A DNA stretch of 64,000 nucleotides, from NCBI RefSeq assembly GCF_038900095.1, contig NZ_JBBMQQ010000003.1:563602-627601 (forward strand). Reading direction: 5' to 3'. The notes beneath the pieces are model-generated. The model had not been told where the DNA came from, did no database searches, and worked only from the letters and a program-made list of their open reading frames with translations. Positions 35,163 to 43,460 of this stretch are shown here, one piece after another. This stretch comes from Hoeflea sp038900095 (GTDB lineage: Bacteria > Pseudomonadota > Alphaproteobacteria > Rhizobiales > Rhizobiaceae). The position numbers were made by a program, and so were the translations under genes. How positions within the stretch are numbered: position 1 is the first letter of the stretch; every line of letters begins with the position of its first letter.

Positions 35163-35810
35163 ATGTTGATGGATTACATTCCCGGACTGCCCGTCCTTGC
35201 CACGTTCAGTCTCGCCGTACTCTTGCTGGCGATCACGCCTGGCCCCGACATGACGCTGTGGATGAGCCGGGCCATTCGCGATGGCAGGGCCATCGGCATG
35301 ATGGCGATGCTGGGTACCAATCTCGGGATTGTGATTCACACGCTGCTTGTCGCCTTCGGCGTTTCAGCGCTGATCGTCGCTTCGCCGGTGGCCTTTCTTG
35401 TGCTCAAGACCGGTGGCGCGGGATACCTGCTCTGGCTGGCCATCCAGGCGGTGCGCAACCGTTCGGTGCTGGCCGTCAAGGCGACGGGCAAAGGCAGTGC
35501 ATCGATGGGGAAGGCGTTTCTCAACGGCCTTTGGGTCAATCTGCTCAATCCGAAGGTGATCATCTTCTTCATGACCTTCCTGCCGCAATTTGTCAGCGTC
35601 AAGGATCCGCATGTGACCGGCAAGCTGATCTTTCTCGGTGTGCTGTCGATCCTGATTGCGCTGCCGATTGCCATCGTGGTCGTGCTCGGTGCCAATAGGC
35701 TGGCCGACTGGCTCAAGCACAAACCGCAGGTGATGCGCGCCGTGGATTATGTCTTTGCTACTGTGTTTTCGGTGTTCGCGGTCAAGATCCTGCTGACCCA
35801 GAGCCGCTGA
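35163..35810 (+). CDS. LysE/RhtB family amino-acid exporter
   Basis: The 215-residue protein has about six membrane helices and the family start region LAITPGPDMTLWMSRAIRDG. It also has GLWVNLLNPKVIIFFMTFLPQF, the conserved LysE motif. It exports an amino acid or related metabolite, unspecified. It lies 99 bases after the SDR gene and abuts the stop of the convergent membrane protein. Confidence 0.92.
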   Translation: MLMDYIPGLPVLATFSLAVLLLAITPGPDMTLWMSRAIRDGRAIGMMAMLGTNLGIVIHTLLVAFGVSALIVASPVAFLVLKTGGAGYLLWLAIQAVRNRSVLAVKATGKGSASMGKAFLNGLWVNLLNPKVIIFFMTFLPQFVSVKDPHVTGKLIFLGVLSILIALPIAIVVVLGANRLADWLKHKPQVMRAVDYVFATVFSVFAVKILLTQSR

Positions 35811-36308
35811 TCAGCTTTCGATATCCGCGATATCCGTTGTCTTGGCGCGCTGGCTCGGCAGCCAGCGGCCAGCATTGCGGCCGGTGAAAAGCCAGTAGAT
35901 GCTGGCGCCGATGATGCCGCAGGCGACGTGGACTGCGATCAGCCATGACGGTTCCGTCGTTGCCGCCGCTGCCGAATTCATGGTTGTGGTCATCTGCAAG
36001 CTGCTGGCAGCGAGAGCGATGCCGCCGCCGGCCAGCGCGTGGCTGAGCCAGTCGCGCCGCCGCCAGAATTCGAAGATGGCAATGATGGCGAAGGCCGGCA
36101 GCAGCACCGCCCGTGCGAACAGGCTTGCCACCCCGAACACGCCGATGACCAGTGTCACGGTGAGTTCAAGTTCGCTGAAGCGGCCGAAATCCTCCGGCAC
36201 GACGAGGCGGGCGAGAAAGGCATAGGCAAGGCCCGCCGCCAGGCATCCGGCGAAAAAACCAAGCGCGATGGCAAACATCCGGACGAGAAGGCGGAGAATA
36301 TCGCTCAT
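35811..36308 (-). CDS. hypothetical membrane protein
   Basis: The 165-residue protein has about four hydrophobic segments (MFAIALGFFAGCLAAGLAYA; LTVTLVIGVFGVASLFARAV; LAGGGIALAASSL; AVHVACGIIGASIYWLFTG) and a charged C-terminal tail. I do not recognise a named family. It lies 10 bases from the rlmN stop on the same strand and so may be co-transcribed upstream of rlmN's end. Its stop abuts the lysE-like stop. Confidence 0.75.
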   Translation of the reverse strand: MSDILRLLVRMFAIALGFFAGCLAAGLAYAFLARLVVPEDFGRFSELELTVTLVIGVFGVASLFARAVLLPAFAIIAIFEFWRRRDWLSHALAGGGIALAASSLQMTTTMNSAAAATTEPSWLIAVHVACGIIGASIYWLFTGRNAGRWLPSQRAKTTDIADIES

Positions 36309-36318
36309 GCCGGCGGGA

Positions 36319-37581
36319 TCAGTCTGCGCCGTGGCCGGCGATCATCATGGCCTGCAGGGCCATGTTTTCCAACTCGTCACGATCCTTCTTGCGCATGCGC
36401 TCGGATTCGCTCTTGAGCTGACCGCAAGCGGCCAGGATATCACGGCCGCGTGGCGTGCGGATCGGTGAGGCATAGCCATTGGCATTGACGAAATCGGCGA
36501 AGGTTTCAATCGTTTCCCAATCCGAGCACTCATAATCGGAGCCGGGCCAAGGGTTGAACGGAATGAGATTGATCTTGGCCGGAATGCCCTTGAGCAGGCG
36601 TACCAGTTCCTTGGCGTCTGAAAGGCTGTCATTGACGCCCTTGAGCATCACATATTCAAAGGTGATGCGGCGGGCATTGGAGATGCCGGGATAGTTGCGG
36701 CAGGCGTCGAGCAGTTGTTTCAGAGGGTATTTCTTGTTGATCGGTACCAGTACGTCGCGCAACTCATCCCGCACAGCATGTAGCGAAATCGCGAGCATGA
36801 CGCCGATTTCTTCGCCGGTGCGGGAAATTTCAGGCACCACGCCGGAGGTCGACAAGGTGATGCGGCGGCGTGACAGGGCAAGACCGTCGCCATCGGCAGC
36901 AATCAACAGCGCCTTCTTGACGTTGTCGAAATTGTACAGCGGTTCGCCCATGCCCATCATGACGATATTGGTGACCTTGCGGCCTTCTGATGGCACGATC
37001 GCGCCTTGCGGCGTGTCCCTGTGCGGGAAATCACCGAGCCGGTCGCGGGCGACCAGCAATTGCGACAGAACTTCTTCGGCGGTGAGGTTGCGCACCAGCT
37101 TCTGGGTACCGGTGTGGCAGAAGGTGCAGGTCAGCGTGCAGCCGACCTGGCTGGAAATGCACAGCGTGCCGCGGCCTTCCTCGGGAATGTAGACCGTTTC
37201 CACCTCGACCGGACGGCCCGCGCCGCGCGGCGGAAAGCGCATCAGCCACTTGCGGGTGCCGTCATTGGAAATCTGCTCCTCGACGATCTCGGGACGGGCC
37301 ACGGTGTAGAGCTCGGCGAGCTTTTCCCGCAATTCCTTCGAAATCGTGTGCATGTCGGCGAAATCGGATGAACCGCGGACATAAAGCCAGTGCCAGATCT
37401 GGTTGACCCGCATCTTGCGCTGCTTTTCGGGCACGCCGGCGTCGGCCATGGCGGCAACCATTTCCTCGCGGCTCATGCCGATCAGTGTCGGCTTGCCGTC
37501 CATCGCCTGGCTTGCTGCCTTGGCAGCCTGAGACGGGGCGGGACGCGCGGAAGGGTCTGTCAGGTCAATGGTCACTGGCAT
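36319..37581 (-). CDS. rlmN: dual-specificity rRNA/tRNA methyltransferase RlmN
   Basis: The 420-residue radical-SAM enzyme methylates C2 of A2503 in 23S rRNA and A37 of some tRNAs. The CxxxCxxC cluster ligands are C148, C152 and C155 (GCTLTCTFCHTG), and the covalent-intermediate cysteine is in ILAACGQL near the C-terminus. GEPLYNFDNV is also typical. ATG at 37581 is used; a GTG one codon earlier is possible. A 37-residue N-terminal extension is usual in rhizobia. Confidence 0.95.
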   Translation of the reverse strand: MPVTIDLTDPSARPAPSQAAKAASQAMDGKPTLIGMSREEMVAAMADAGVPEKQRKMRVNQIWHWLYVRGSSDFADMHTISKELREKLAELYTVARPEIVEEQISNDGTRKWLMRFPPRGAGRPVEVETVYIPEEGRGTLCISSQVGCTLTCTFCHTGTQKLVRNLTAEEVLSQLLVARDRLGDFPHRDTPQGAIVPSEGRKVTNIVMMGMGEPLYNFDNVKKALLIAADGDGLALSRRRITLSTSGVVPEISRTGEEIGVMLAISLHAVRDELRDVLVPINKKYPLKQLLDACRNYPGISNARRITFEYVMLKGVNDSLSDAKELVRLLKGIPAKINLIPFNPWPGSDYECSDWETIETFADFVNANGYASPIRTPRGRDILAACGQLKSESERMRKKDRDELENMALQAMMIAGHGAD

Positions 37582-37660
37582 CACGGACTCGGTTCTGATG
37601 TTGCAAGATTGGCCGCGTCCTACCAGCTTTTGATGCTCACGTCACCATTGCTGTGGCGGC

Positions 37661-37891
37661 TCAGCTCCGATGCACCGGCAGGACCGGCGGCTTGTGCGGC
37701 AGCAGCCTTGCGCGGATGCGCTGCCACAAATGGCCCGGCCATCCCCGCACCGGGGTGCACGAACCCGGTGCCTGCTTGCGGGTAGGTGATGCCTTGCGGG
37801 TGGTTGTTGGGCGATCATGTGGCGGGTGCGGCTGCTGCGCCCACGGGCCGAGCCGGCAGGCGATCATGGTGGCGTGGTCGTAATAGCTCAT
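37661..37891 (-). CDS. small hypothetical protein divergent from YafY regulator
   Basis: This 76-residue Arg/Pro/His-rich protein begins MSYYDHATMIACRLGPWAQQ. AGGAG sits seven bases before its ATG, which supports translation. I recall similar short MSYYDHAT proteins next to other rhizobial YafY genes but cannot verify this here. The C-terminal half is low in complexity and may not fold. It shares a 106-base promoter region, containing a 12-bp inverted repeat, with the divergent regulator. Function unknown. Confidence 0.6.
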   Translation of the reverse strand: MSYYDHATMIACRLGPWAQQPHPPHDRPTTTRKASPTRKQAPGSCTPVRGWPGHLWQRIRARLLPHKPPVLPVHRS

Positions 37892-37922
37892 GGCGGTCTC
37901 CTGTTTTCATCAGGAGAGCAGA

Positions 37923-37970
37923 CCCCTGCTGACAGTACGGTGTCAGCAGGGGCTGTGATAGTGTCAGCAG
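37923..37970. promoter_or_regulatory. TGTCAG inverted repeat, putative YafY operator
   Basis: CCCCTGCTGACA (37923-37934) and TGTCAGCAGGGG (37941-37952) are perfect complements separated by GTACGG. A third half-site TGTCAGCAG follows at 37962-37970. The group lies 31 bases from the small gene and 27 bases from yafY, so one bound regulator could control both. Confidence 0.7.
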
Positions 37971-37997
37971 CAGCACCGCTCCGCCAAGGATGAGACC

Positions 37998-38702
37998 ATG
38001 CGCCGTTCCGACCGACTGTTTGAAATCATCCAGATCCTCAGATCTGCCAAAAGGCCGATGACGGCCGACAGCCTGGCGCGTCAACTCGAGGTTTCGATCC
38101 GGACGATCTACCGGGATATTGCCGCGTTGCAGATGATGAGCACACCGATCGAGGGGGAACCGGGCATCGGCTACGTGATGCGCAAGGGCTACGACCTGCC
38201 GCCGCTCAATTTCGATCTCGAGGAAATCGAGGCGCTGCGGGTCGGCCTGGCCTTGCTGTCACGCACCGGCGACAGCGCGCTGCAGCGGGCCGCGAGCCGG
38301 ATTCACAAGAAGATCGATGCGCTGCACGGCCCCGCAGACTGGCTGCAGGTGGCGCCCTGGGGGGCGGCAATCGATGATCCGGACAAGGGATGCGTGTCGA
38401 TGTCGATGCTGCGCGACGCGATCCGCAGTGAACGCAAGCTGGAGCTGGTCTACCAGGACGAGCAGGGATGCCGGACGACGCGAACGGTGCGACCGCTGGC
38501 GCTGGTCTATCATCTTGAATGCGTGATGCTGGCGAGCTGGTGCGAACTCAGGGCCGGGTTCCGGCATTTTCGCACCGACCGGATTTATGAATGCCGTGCG
38601 CTGGACCAGTTCTTTGCCGGGCAGGGCGATACTCTCAGGGCGATCTGGCCGGATCAGCACCGCTGGGATGCGGCGCAGCCGGGCATCGTGGAAGCGACGT
38701 GA
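37998..38702 (+). CDS. YafY-type transcriptional regulator (HTH-11 + WYL)
   Basis: The 234-residue regulator has an N-terminal HTH-11 domain (RLFEIIQILRSAKRPMTADS, SIRTIYRDIAALQ) and a C-terminal WYL domain (~135-215, with LELVYQDEQG and RPLALVYHLECVMLASWCEL). AAGGATG precedes the ATG. WYL domains bind nucleotides or other small ligands. It is divergent from the small protein gene and probably controls both through the TGTCAG repeat. Confidence 0.9.
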   Translation: MRRSDRLFEIIQILRSAKRPMTADSLARQLEVSIRTIYRDIAALQMMSTPIEGEPGIGYVMRKGYDLPPLNFDLEEIEALRVGLALLSRTGDSALQRAASRIHKKIDALHGPADWLQVAPWGAAIDDPDKGCVSMSMLRDAIRSERKLELVYQDEQGCRTTRTVRPLALVYHLECVMLASWCELRAGFRHFRTDRIYECRALDQFFAGQGDTLRAIWPDQHRWDAAQPGIVEAT

Positions 38703-38703
38703 C

Positions 38704-39327
38704 TTACTGGATTTCCAGCTCCGGCTCCGGGATGCGCTCGGGGATCACCGGAGTGGCAGCCGCGGGCGACGGCCTGAGCATGGCATCGACGAAGCCGGGA
38801 ATGTCCATGCGCGGCAGCGCCGGTTCTCCGGTCAGCTGCTTGAGGCCGACCAGGGTCGCGTAGATCAGCGTTGCCCGCGAGCGGGCTTCGGGACCGGTCA
38901 GGCCGGATCCGCGCATCTGCAGGGTGAGAAAGGCCAGCCGTTCGGTATCGGCATCGCGGACAACGTTCTGCACGGCTTCGTCGCCGGCTGCCCAGTGGCG
39001 CACAGCGACCTCGGTCATGGGGCCGCCATAATCGCGCGTCGGCACATGCAGGATGTCTTCAATGAAGCGTATGAACAGATCGCGCGGCGTGAGCTCCGGC
39101 GAGACCATGGAGGCGATCACATCGCTGGTGGTGATGCGGCGCCAATGCTCGACCATGGCCGCGCGGAGTGCGGCCAGATCGGCAAAATGCCAGTAGAACG
39201 AGCCCTTGGTGACACCCAGTTCCTTGCAGAGGAAGTCGACCCGGATCGCCTTCGGGCCGGAGCTGGTCAGCAGCTTGAATGCGGCCTTGATCCAGTCTTC
39301 GGGCGTGAGTGTCTGTTTCGTGCTCAT
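38704..39327 (-). CDS. TetR/AcrR family transcriptional regulator
   Basis: The 207-residue repressor-type protein has the TetR helix-turn-helix at ~10-55 (WIKAAFKLLTSSGPKAIRVD, LGVTKGSFYWHFADLAAL). The C-terminal ligand domain is divergent. The ATG at 39327 gives the typical short N-terminus; a start at 39342 is possible. It is convergent with yafY with one base between. No obvious target gene lies adjacent on its 5' side. Confidence 0.9.
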   Translation of the reverse strand: MSTKQTLTPEDWIKAAFKLLTSSGPKAIRVDFLCKELGVTKGSFYWHFADLAALRAAMVEHWRRITTSDVIASMVSPELTPRDLFIRFIEDILHVPTRDYGGPMTEVAVRHWAAGDEAVQNVVRDADTERLAFLTLQMRGSGLTGPEARSRATLIYATLVGLKQLTGEPALPRMDIPGFVDAMLRPSPAAATPVIPERIPEPELEIQ

Positions 39328-39476
39328 GCCGCTCGTATCCAACGTATTGCGTCATTCAATCAAAAGATGCGATTTCATACACAGGCTATGGATAACAAAT
39401 GGTTAATCGTGCCGGACAGGCGCGGGCCGGCCTTGCATGGCTCAGGCCTTCGCCGGCAGCTGCGCCGTGCACAAAA

Positions 39477-39502
39477 AAGAAGGCCGGGTGGCCGGCCTTC
39501 TT
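39477..39502 (-). terminator. terminator of ialB-like gene
   Basis: AAGAAGGCCGG (39477-39487) pairs with CCGGCCTTCTT (39492-39502) over 11 bp with a four-base loop. On the minus strand it is followed by TTTTGTG. Confidence 0.85.
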
Positions 39503-39525
39503 GCGTGTTCTCTGGCAGAGAGAAA

Positions 39526-40029
39526 TCAGTTGCAGTTGGAAATCTGGTTGAGTGCGGCGGTTACGCCCTTGAGCGAATAGCTGTAGGAGGTGTTGGTTCC
39601 GCGGCGCGAGATTGCCTTGACCGTCATCGAGGATCCGGCCTTCATCGCAGCAACCAGCTGCGGCTCCTGCGCGGCATTTTCGACCCAGGCAGAATTGCCA
39701 CGGGTGAACAGCGTGAAGTTGCGGCCGTCGATATTGACGGTGATCTTGGAGGATTCCTGCAGCGGATATCCCATCATTGCCTGCGGTTCGTAGCTGACGT
39801 TCTGGCCAGGCCGCTGCGAAATGAGGAAAAAGATATCGCCATGATCGACGTTGGCCGGTGCGGAACTGGTCGGCACCGAGAGAACGTAGCAGACCTTGCC
39901 CCCTGCTGAATTGTACGAGTAAGCCCCCCAGGCATCAAACTGCTGGATCCTGGTGGGCGATTGCGCCGCCGCGGCGGCGGTCAATGCAAAAAGCGCCGTC
40001 ACTGCGGTTGCGATTGTCTTCCCAAACAT
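39526..40029 (-). CDS. invasion-associated locus B (IalB) family protein
   Basis: The 167-residue secreted protein has a signal peptide ending AAAAAQ and an IalB-like domain (FDAWGAYSYNSAGGKVCYVL, HGDIFFLISQRPGQNVSYEP, later IDGRNFTLFTRGNSAWVENA). IalB was named for Bartonella erythrocyte invasion but is widespread in free-living alphaproteobacteria as an envelope protein. The ATG at 40029 is chosen because the signal peptide starts there. Two cysteines (in VCYVL and ISNCN) may pair. Confidence 0.88.
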   Translation of the reverse strand: MFGKTIATAVTALFALTAAAAAQSPTRIQQFDAWGAYSYNSAGGKVCYVLSVPTSSAPANVDHGDIFFLISQRPGQNVSYEPQAMMGYPLQESSKITVNIDGRNFTLFTRGNSAWVENAAQEPQLVAAMKAGSSMTVKAISRRGTNTSYSYSLKGVTAALNQISNCN

Positions 40030-40321
40030 GGCTTTCCTACCGGTTCGTGGTCCTGTGTCACGCACTGTGGGCCGTGACATTTCCCGCTTGTTGCGAGCTG
40101 ATTGGTTCATTTTGACTTAATCCTGGTTACCAAACCGTCAATGAATCCCGAAGCCGGGCAGTTATCCTGTTCGGCTCCGGGGCGGCGTGTCCCTTGCTCA
40201 CCTTTTGTAACAGCCTGAATCCGGCAACAGTTTGACCTTGGTGCAATCCGTTGTAGGTGTTGCTATGTTGGCTGCAAGACGGCGGCTGGTCGCCTTAAGC
40301 ATACGGAGTTGCGCGCGGTTA

Positions 40322-40897
40322 ATGTCGAACGAGATGAAAGAGCGGCTGGTCCGGCTCGCCGCGGCGGTTGCCGAGAGGCGGGATGAGACAGCATTTGCGG
40401 AATTGTTCGACTATTTCGCGCCACGGATCAAATCCTATCTGCTGCGGCTCAACATGGAGCCCGGACAGGCGGAGGAACTGACCCAGGAAGTCATGATCAC
40501 GCTCTGGCACAAGGCCTCGCAGTTCGATCCGGCCAAGTCATCGCTTTCCACCTGGCTGTTCCGGATTGCGCGCAATCGCCGCATCGACGCCTTCCGGCGC
40601 GACAAGTCGGCGCTGCTTGATGCGGATGATCCGGCACTGCAGCCGTCGCAACCGGACGCGGCGGACGATATCGTCGAAGCCGAGGAACGCGACGAGCGTG
40701 TGAGAAAGGCAATGCTCGATCTTCCCGAGGAACAGGCGATGCTGGTGCGGCAGGCGTTTTTTCTCGGCCGCTCGCACAGCCAGATTTCCGAAGACACCGG
40801 CCTGCCGCTGGGGACGGTCAAATCCCGTATCCGGCTGGCTTTTGCACGGCTGCGCCGCACCCTGGAAGGCGATGGCGGCGAGATGACGCTGCATTAG
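40322..40897 (+). CDS. ECF RNA polymerase sigma factor (RpoE/ECF11-like)
   Basis: The 191-residue sigma factor has region 2 (AELFDYFAPRIKSYLLRLNM, STWLFRIARNRRIDAFRRDK) and region 4 (EEQAMLVRQAFFLGRSHSQI, PLGTVKSRIRLAFARLRRTL). Its sequence style is that of the RpoE-ChrR group responding to singlet oxygen. That group is normally followed by a ChrR zinc anti-sigma gene, which is absent here: the next 260 bases hold only a transposase relic. A start upstream at 40232 is open but less like homologues. Whether the factor is now unrestrained is unclear. Confidence 0.88.
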   Translation: MSNEMKERLVRLAAAVAERRDETAFAELFDYFAPRIKSYLLRLNMEPGQAEELTQEVMITLWHKASQFDPAKSSLSTWLFRIARNRRIDAFRRDKSALLDADDPALQPSQPDAADDIVEAEERDERVRKAMLDLPEEQAMLVRQAFFLGRSHSQISEDTGLPLGTVKSRIRLAFARLRRTLEGDGGEMTLH

Positions 40898-40995
40898 GGC
40901 GCTTCATGGTCGGAATAGACCATTATGCCGGAACTGGTTTGGTCCGAGATGAAGGGATTGGAGAAGGCCGCACCGCGGAATGTGGAGCCGATTAT

Positions 40996-41130
40996 GTCCA
41001 TTCGGGTTGATCTGTATCGGTAGTATTTGAATTTGTTGAAGGAGCGTTCGATCGGATCGCGCTGCTTGTAGATTCATGCCAAATCGCAAGATCGGTCGAG
41101 CGCGGCGTATCCGGATGGGTCTAGCTGACG
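40996..41130 (-). pseudogene. IS5-type transposase C-terminal relic
   Basis: On the minus strand, 41073-40996 encodes YKQRDPIERSFNKFKYYRYR, matching the C-terminal DDE motif of IS5-family transposases (YKxRxxIERxFxKxK with the catalytic glutamate). Immediately upstream, in the adjoining frame, RARPILRFGMN resembles the preceding segment, so one frameshift separates the parts. No start, ends or inverted repeats of an intact element remain. It lies between the ECF sigma gene and the AraC gene. Confidence 0.55.
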
Positions 41131-41158
41131 TCGCCACGGAGCAAGAAACGAAGAGACG

Positions 41159-42040
41159 ATGACGACGGCGCTTGAAAACTACCATGCCCGGATGCAGCGA
41201 GTGCTGCGCCATATTGACCGGCATCTGGACGACGATCTGGATCTGGACTCGCTAAGCCGTGTCGCGGCGTTCTCGAAGTTTCATTTCCACCGGCAATTCA
41301 TGGCGACCTTCGGGCTGTCCGTGCATCGCTATGTCCAGCTTGCCCGCATGAAGCGGGCATCTTTCGGGCTGGCCTACAGGGATGCCCAAAGCGTGACCGA
41401 GATCGCCATGGATGCCGGGTACGATGCGCCAGATGCCTTCGCCCGTGCCTTCAGGCAAAGATTCGGGCAATCGCCTTCGTCGTTTCGGAAATCTCCCGAC
41501 TGGGAGCCGTGGCTTGCGGCCTTGGGGCCTCTCGACAACGCTAGGAGCAAGCTCATGCAGAAGAAATTTACAGCTGACGACGTAACAATCCGCGATGTGC
41601 CCGCCACGTCTGTGGCGATCATCGAGCATCGGGGTGACCCGGATACGCTCGGCGCTTCTATCCAGCGCTTCATCGACTGGCGCAGAGCCGCCGGCCTGCA
41701 CCCGAAAACGAGCCCGACTTTCACCGTCTGGCGGTCTGAACGGCGTCCCGCGTCACCTGAAGATTATAGCGTGGATCTGTGTGTCGGGACCGGAGAGCCG
41801 CTCGAGACGGAAGGTGCCGGAGTCAAAGCCGGCGAGATCCCTGGCGGCCGCTGCGCGGTGCTACGCGTCGTAGGCGACACTCACAATCTGGAGCCCGCCG
41901 CCCTTTATCTCTATCGCGACTGGCTTCCGGCCAGCGGCGAAGAGGCGCGGGATTATCCGATCTATTGCCAGCGATTGAGCTTCCTACCGGAGGTGCCGGA
42001 GCACGAGGCGGTCGCCGACGTGTTCCTGCCACTGAAATAG
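41159..42040 (+). CDS. AraC-type regulator with GyrI-like ligand domain
   Basis: The 293-residue regulator has two AraC helix-turn-helices in the first ~105 residues (DLDSLSRVAAFSKFHFHRQF, SVTEIAMDAGYDAPDAFARA, FRQRFGQSPSSFRKS). A GyrI/SOUL-like effector domain follows at ~125-293, as in Rob and BmrR-related multidrug sensors. GAAGAGACG precedes the ATG. It lies next to the transposase relic and may have arrived with that rearrangement, which is an inference. Confidence 0.91.
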   Translation: MTTALENYHARMQRVLRHIDRHLDDDLDLDSLSRVAAFSKFHFHRQFMATFGLSVHRYVQLARMKRASFGLAYRDAQSVTEIAMDAGYDAPDAFARAFRQRFGQSPSSFRKSPDWEPWLAALGPLDNARSKLMQKKFTADDVTIRDVPATSVAIIEHRGDPDTLGASIQRFIDWRRAAGLHPKTSPTFTVWRSERRPASPEDYSVDLCVGTGEPLETEGAGVKAGEIPGGRCAVLRVVGDTHNLEPAALYLYRDWLPASGEEARDYPIYCQRLSFLPEVPEHEAVADVFLPLK

Positions 42041-42108
42041 AGTCCCCTGATTGCGGCCTGTCCCTTCTGATCGCCAGAAGCGGACAGGCTGTCGCCTGCC
42101 CTTCCCGG

Positions 42109-42504
42109 TCAATCCCGGATTTTGTCCTTGGTGAGTTCCGCCAGCGACTTGCGCGCGGCAATACGATGGGCTTCGGTGAGATTGGAGCGGACCGTGGCGA
42201 TCGCCAGCGTCAGAACCGCGATATCATCGGAAAACCCGACCAGCGCCAGAAAATCCGGAACCGCGTCCATCGGCATGATGAAATAGGCGAGTGCGCCCAG
42301 CAGCACGGCCTTGGCCTTGCCGGGCGTTTCGGGATCGAGCGCACAATAGTAAGAGGCGACCAGGTCTTCGGCAAAGGGGATCTGTCCGGCAGCCTTGGCA
42401 AAGGTGCGCCAGAAGCCGGCGCGAACGGATTTTTCGTCTGCACCCTTGGTCTTCTGCCCGGCCATGTGGTCCGGTTCGAGGATTTCGCCGTCAAGGCCGG
42501 TCAT
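42109..42504 (-). CDS. YkvA family (DUF1232) protein
   Basis: The 131-residue protein contains the DUF1232 helix pair AKAVLLGALAYFIMPMDAVPDF followed by GFSDDIAVLTLAIATV. This family is common in rhizobia, has one or two short membrane-associated helices and an unknown role. It is followed on the same strand, after about 65 bases, by no gene until the araC stop, so it ends the transcript started at or before phhB. Confidence 0.86.
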   Translation of the reverse strand: MTGLDGEILEPDHMAGQKTKGADEKSVRAGFWRTFAKAAGQIPFAEDLVASYYCALDPETPGKAKAVLLGALAYFIMPMDAVPDFLALVGFSDDIAVLTLAIATVRSNLTEAHRIAARKSLAELTKDKIRD

Positions 42505-42570
42505 GTCCTGCCTCCGTTCGCCTTTTTCATCAATTCCATAGCCCGAATATGGTGGTTGCGGCGGCTTTCT

Positions 42571-42882
42571 TCAATGTTGGCGGCCGGTTCCGGCGGCAAT
42601 ATGGTCCATGGCGATTGCCAGATCGAAGTCGAGAATGGTCAGCCCGCCGGCGTCATGGGTGGTCAATCGAACCTCGACCGTGCGGTAGACATTTTTCCAT
42701 TCCGGATGATGATCGAGCTTTTCGGCAACAAGCGCCGCGCGGCTCATGAAACCAAAGGCTTCGCTGAAATCGGCGAATTTGAATGTCCGGCTGAGTGCGG
42801 TTTCACCGGCGTCAATGTCCCAGGACGGAACCGTGGCAAGCTTTTCGGAAATGGCTGTGCTATCGAGTTTCTGGCGTGGCAT
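42571..42882 (-). CDS. phhB: 4a-hydroxytetrahydrobiopterin dehydratase
   Basis: The 103-residue pterin-4a-carbinolamine dehydratase regenerates the pterin cofactor used by aromatic amino-acid hydroxylases. The family motif is intact: EKLDHHPEWKNVYRTVEVRL followed by TTHDAGGLT. GGGAGC precedes the ATG at 42882; the longer upstream frame is not conserved. No phenylalanine hydroxylase gene is in the window, and the enzyme may instead serve another pterin pathway. Confidence 0.92.
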   Translation of the reverse strand: MPRQKLDSTAISEKLATVPSWDIDAGETALSRTFKFADFSEAFGFMSRAALVAEKLDHHPEWKNVYRTVEVRLTTHDAGGLTILDFDLAIAMDHIAAGTGRQH

Positions 42883-42941
42883 GGCGTGCTCCCGGGTTGG
42901 CATCTGGCGCGTTCGAGTTTTGGCAAAATGGCGGTTTGACG

Positions 42942-43460
42942 ATGACATCTAGCGTATCGGGCGATGGAGAAAAGACGGTAACATCAGTCTTGTTTGTCTG
43001 CATGGGCAATATCTGCCGCTCGCCTCTGGCCGAGGGCATTTTCCGCGAGGGCCTGGCCCAAGCGCGATTGAGCGAGCTTGTGGCGGTCGATTCGGCCGGA
43101 ACCGGTAACTGGCACCAGGGCGATGCCCCCGATCCGCGCTCGGTGGAAACGGCGGCCAGGTACGGTATCGATATTTCCGGTCAGCGCGCACGGCAGCTGA
43201 CGCCGGAAGATTTCGACCGTTTCGACTTGATCTTCGCCATGGACCGCTCCAACGAGGCGACAATGCGGGCGCGGGCGCCTTCCTCGCGGCATGACAGGAT
43301 CTTCCTGTTTCTCGAGCACACGCTGGGCAGCCGCGCCGATATACCCGACCCCTATTATGGTGGTGGCGACGGGTTCGAGGATGTCTATCAGTTGTTGCGC
43401 GAAGGCTGCAGCGAGCTGGTCTCCAGGCTCGGCAGGGAATTGCGCCAGCCCAGCGGATAG
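42942..43460 (+). CDS. low-molecular-weight protein tyrosine phosphatase
   Basis: The 172-residue phosphatase has the P-loop CMGNICRS with nucleophile C20 and R26 and the general-acid region IPDPYYGGGDGFEDVY. VCMGNICRSPLAEG is the family start. Its end overlaps the convergent thpR gene by 73 bases. Targets may include capsule or stress-signalling kinases, but none is nearby. Confidence 0.92.
   Translation: MTSSVSGDGEKTVTSVLFVCMGNICRSPLAEGIFREGLAQARLSELVAVDSAGTGNWHQGDAPDPRSVETAARYGIDISGQRARQLTPEDFDRFDLIFAMDRSNEATMRARAPSSRHDRIFLFLEHTLGSRADIPDPYYGGGDGFEDVYQLLREGCSELVSRLGRELRQPSG

Noticed and set aside
37921..37952. Terminator for the small gene or yafY
   Set aside because: The hairpin is in the shared 5' region of divergent genes and lacks a T run, so an operator is the better reading.
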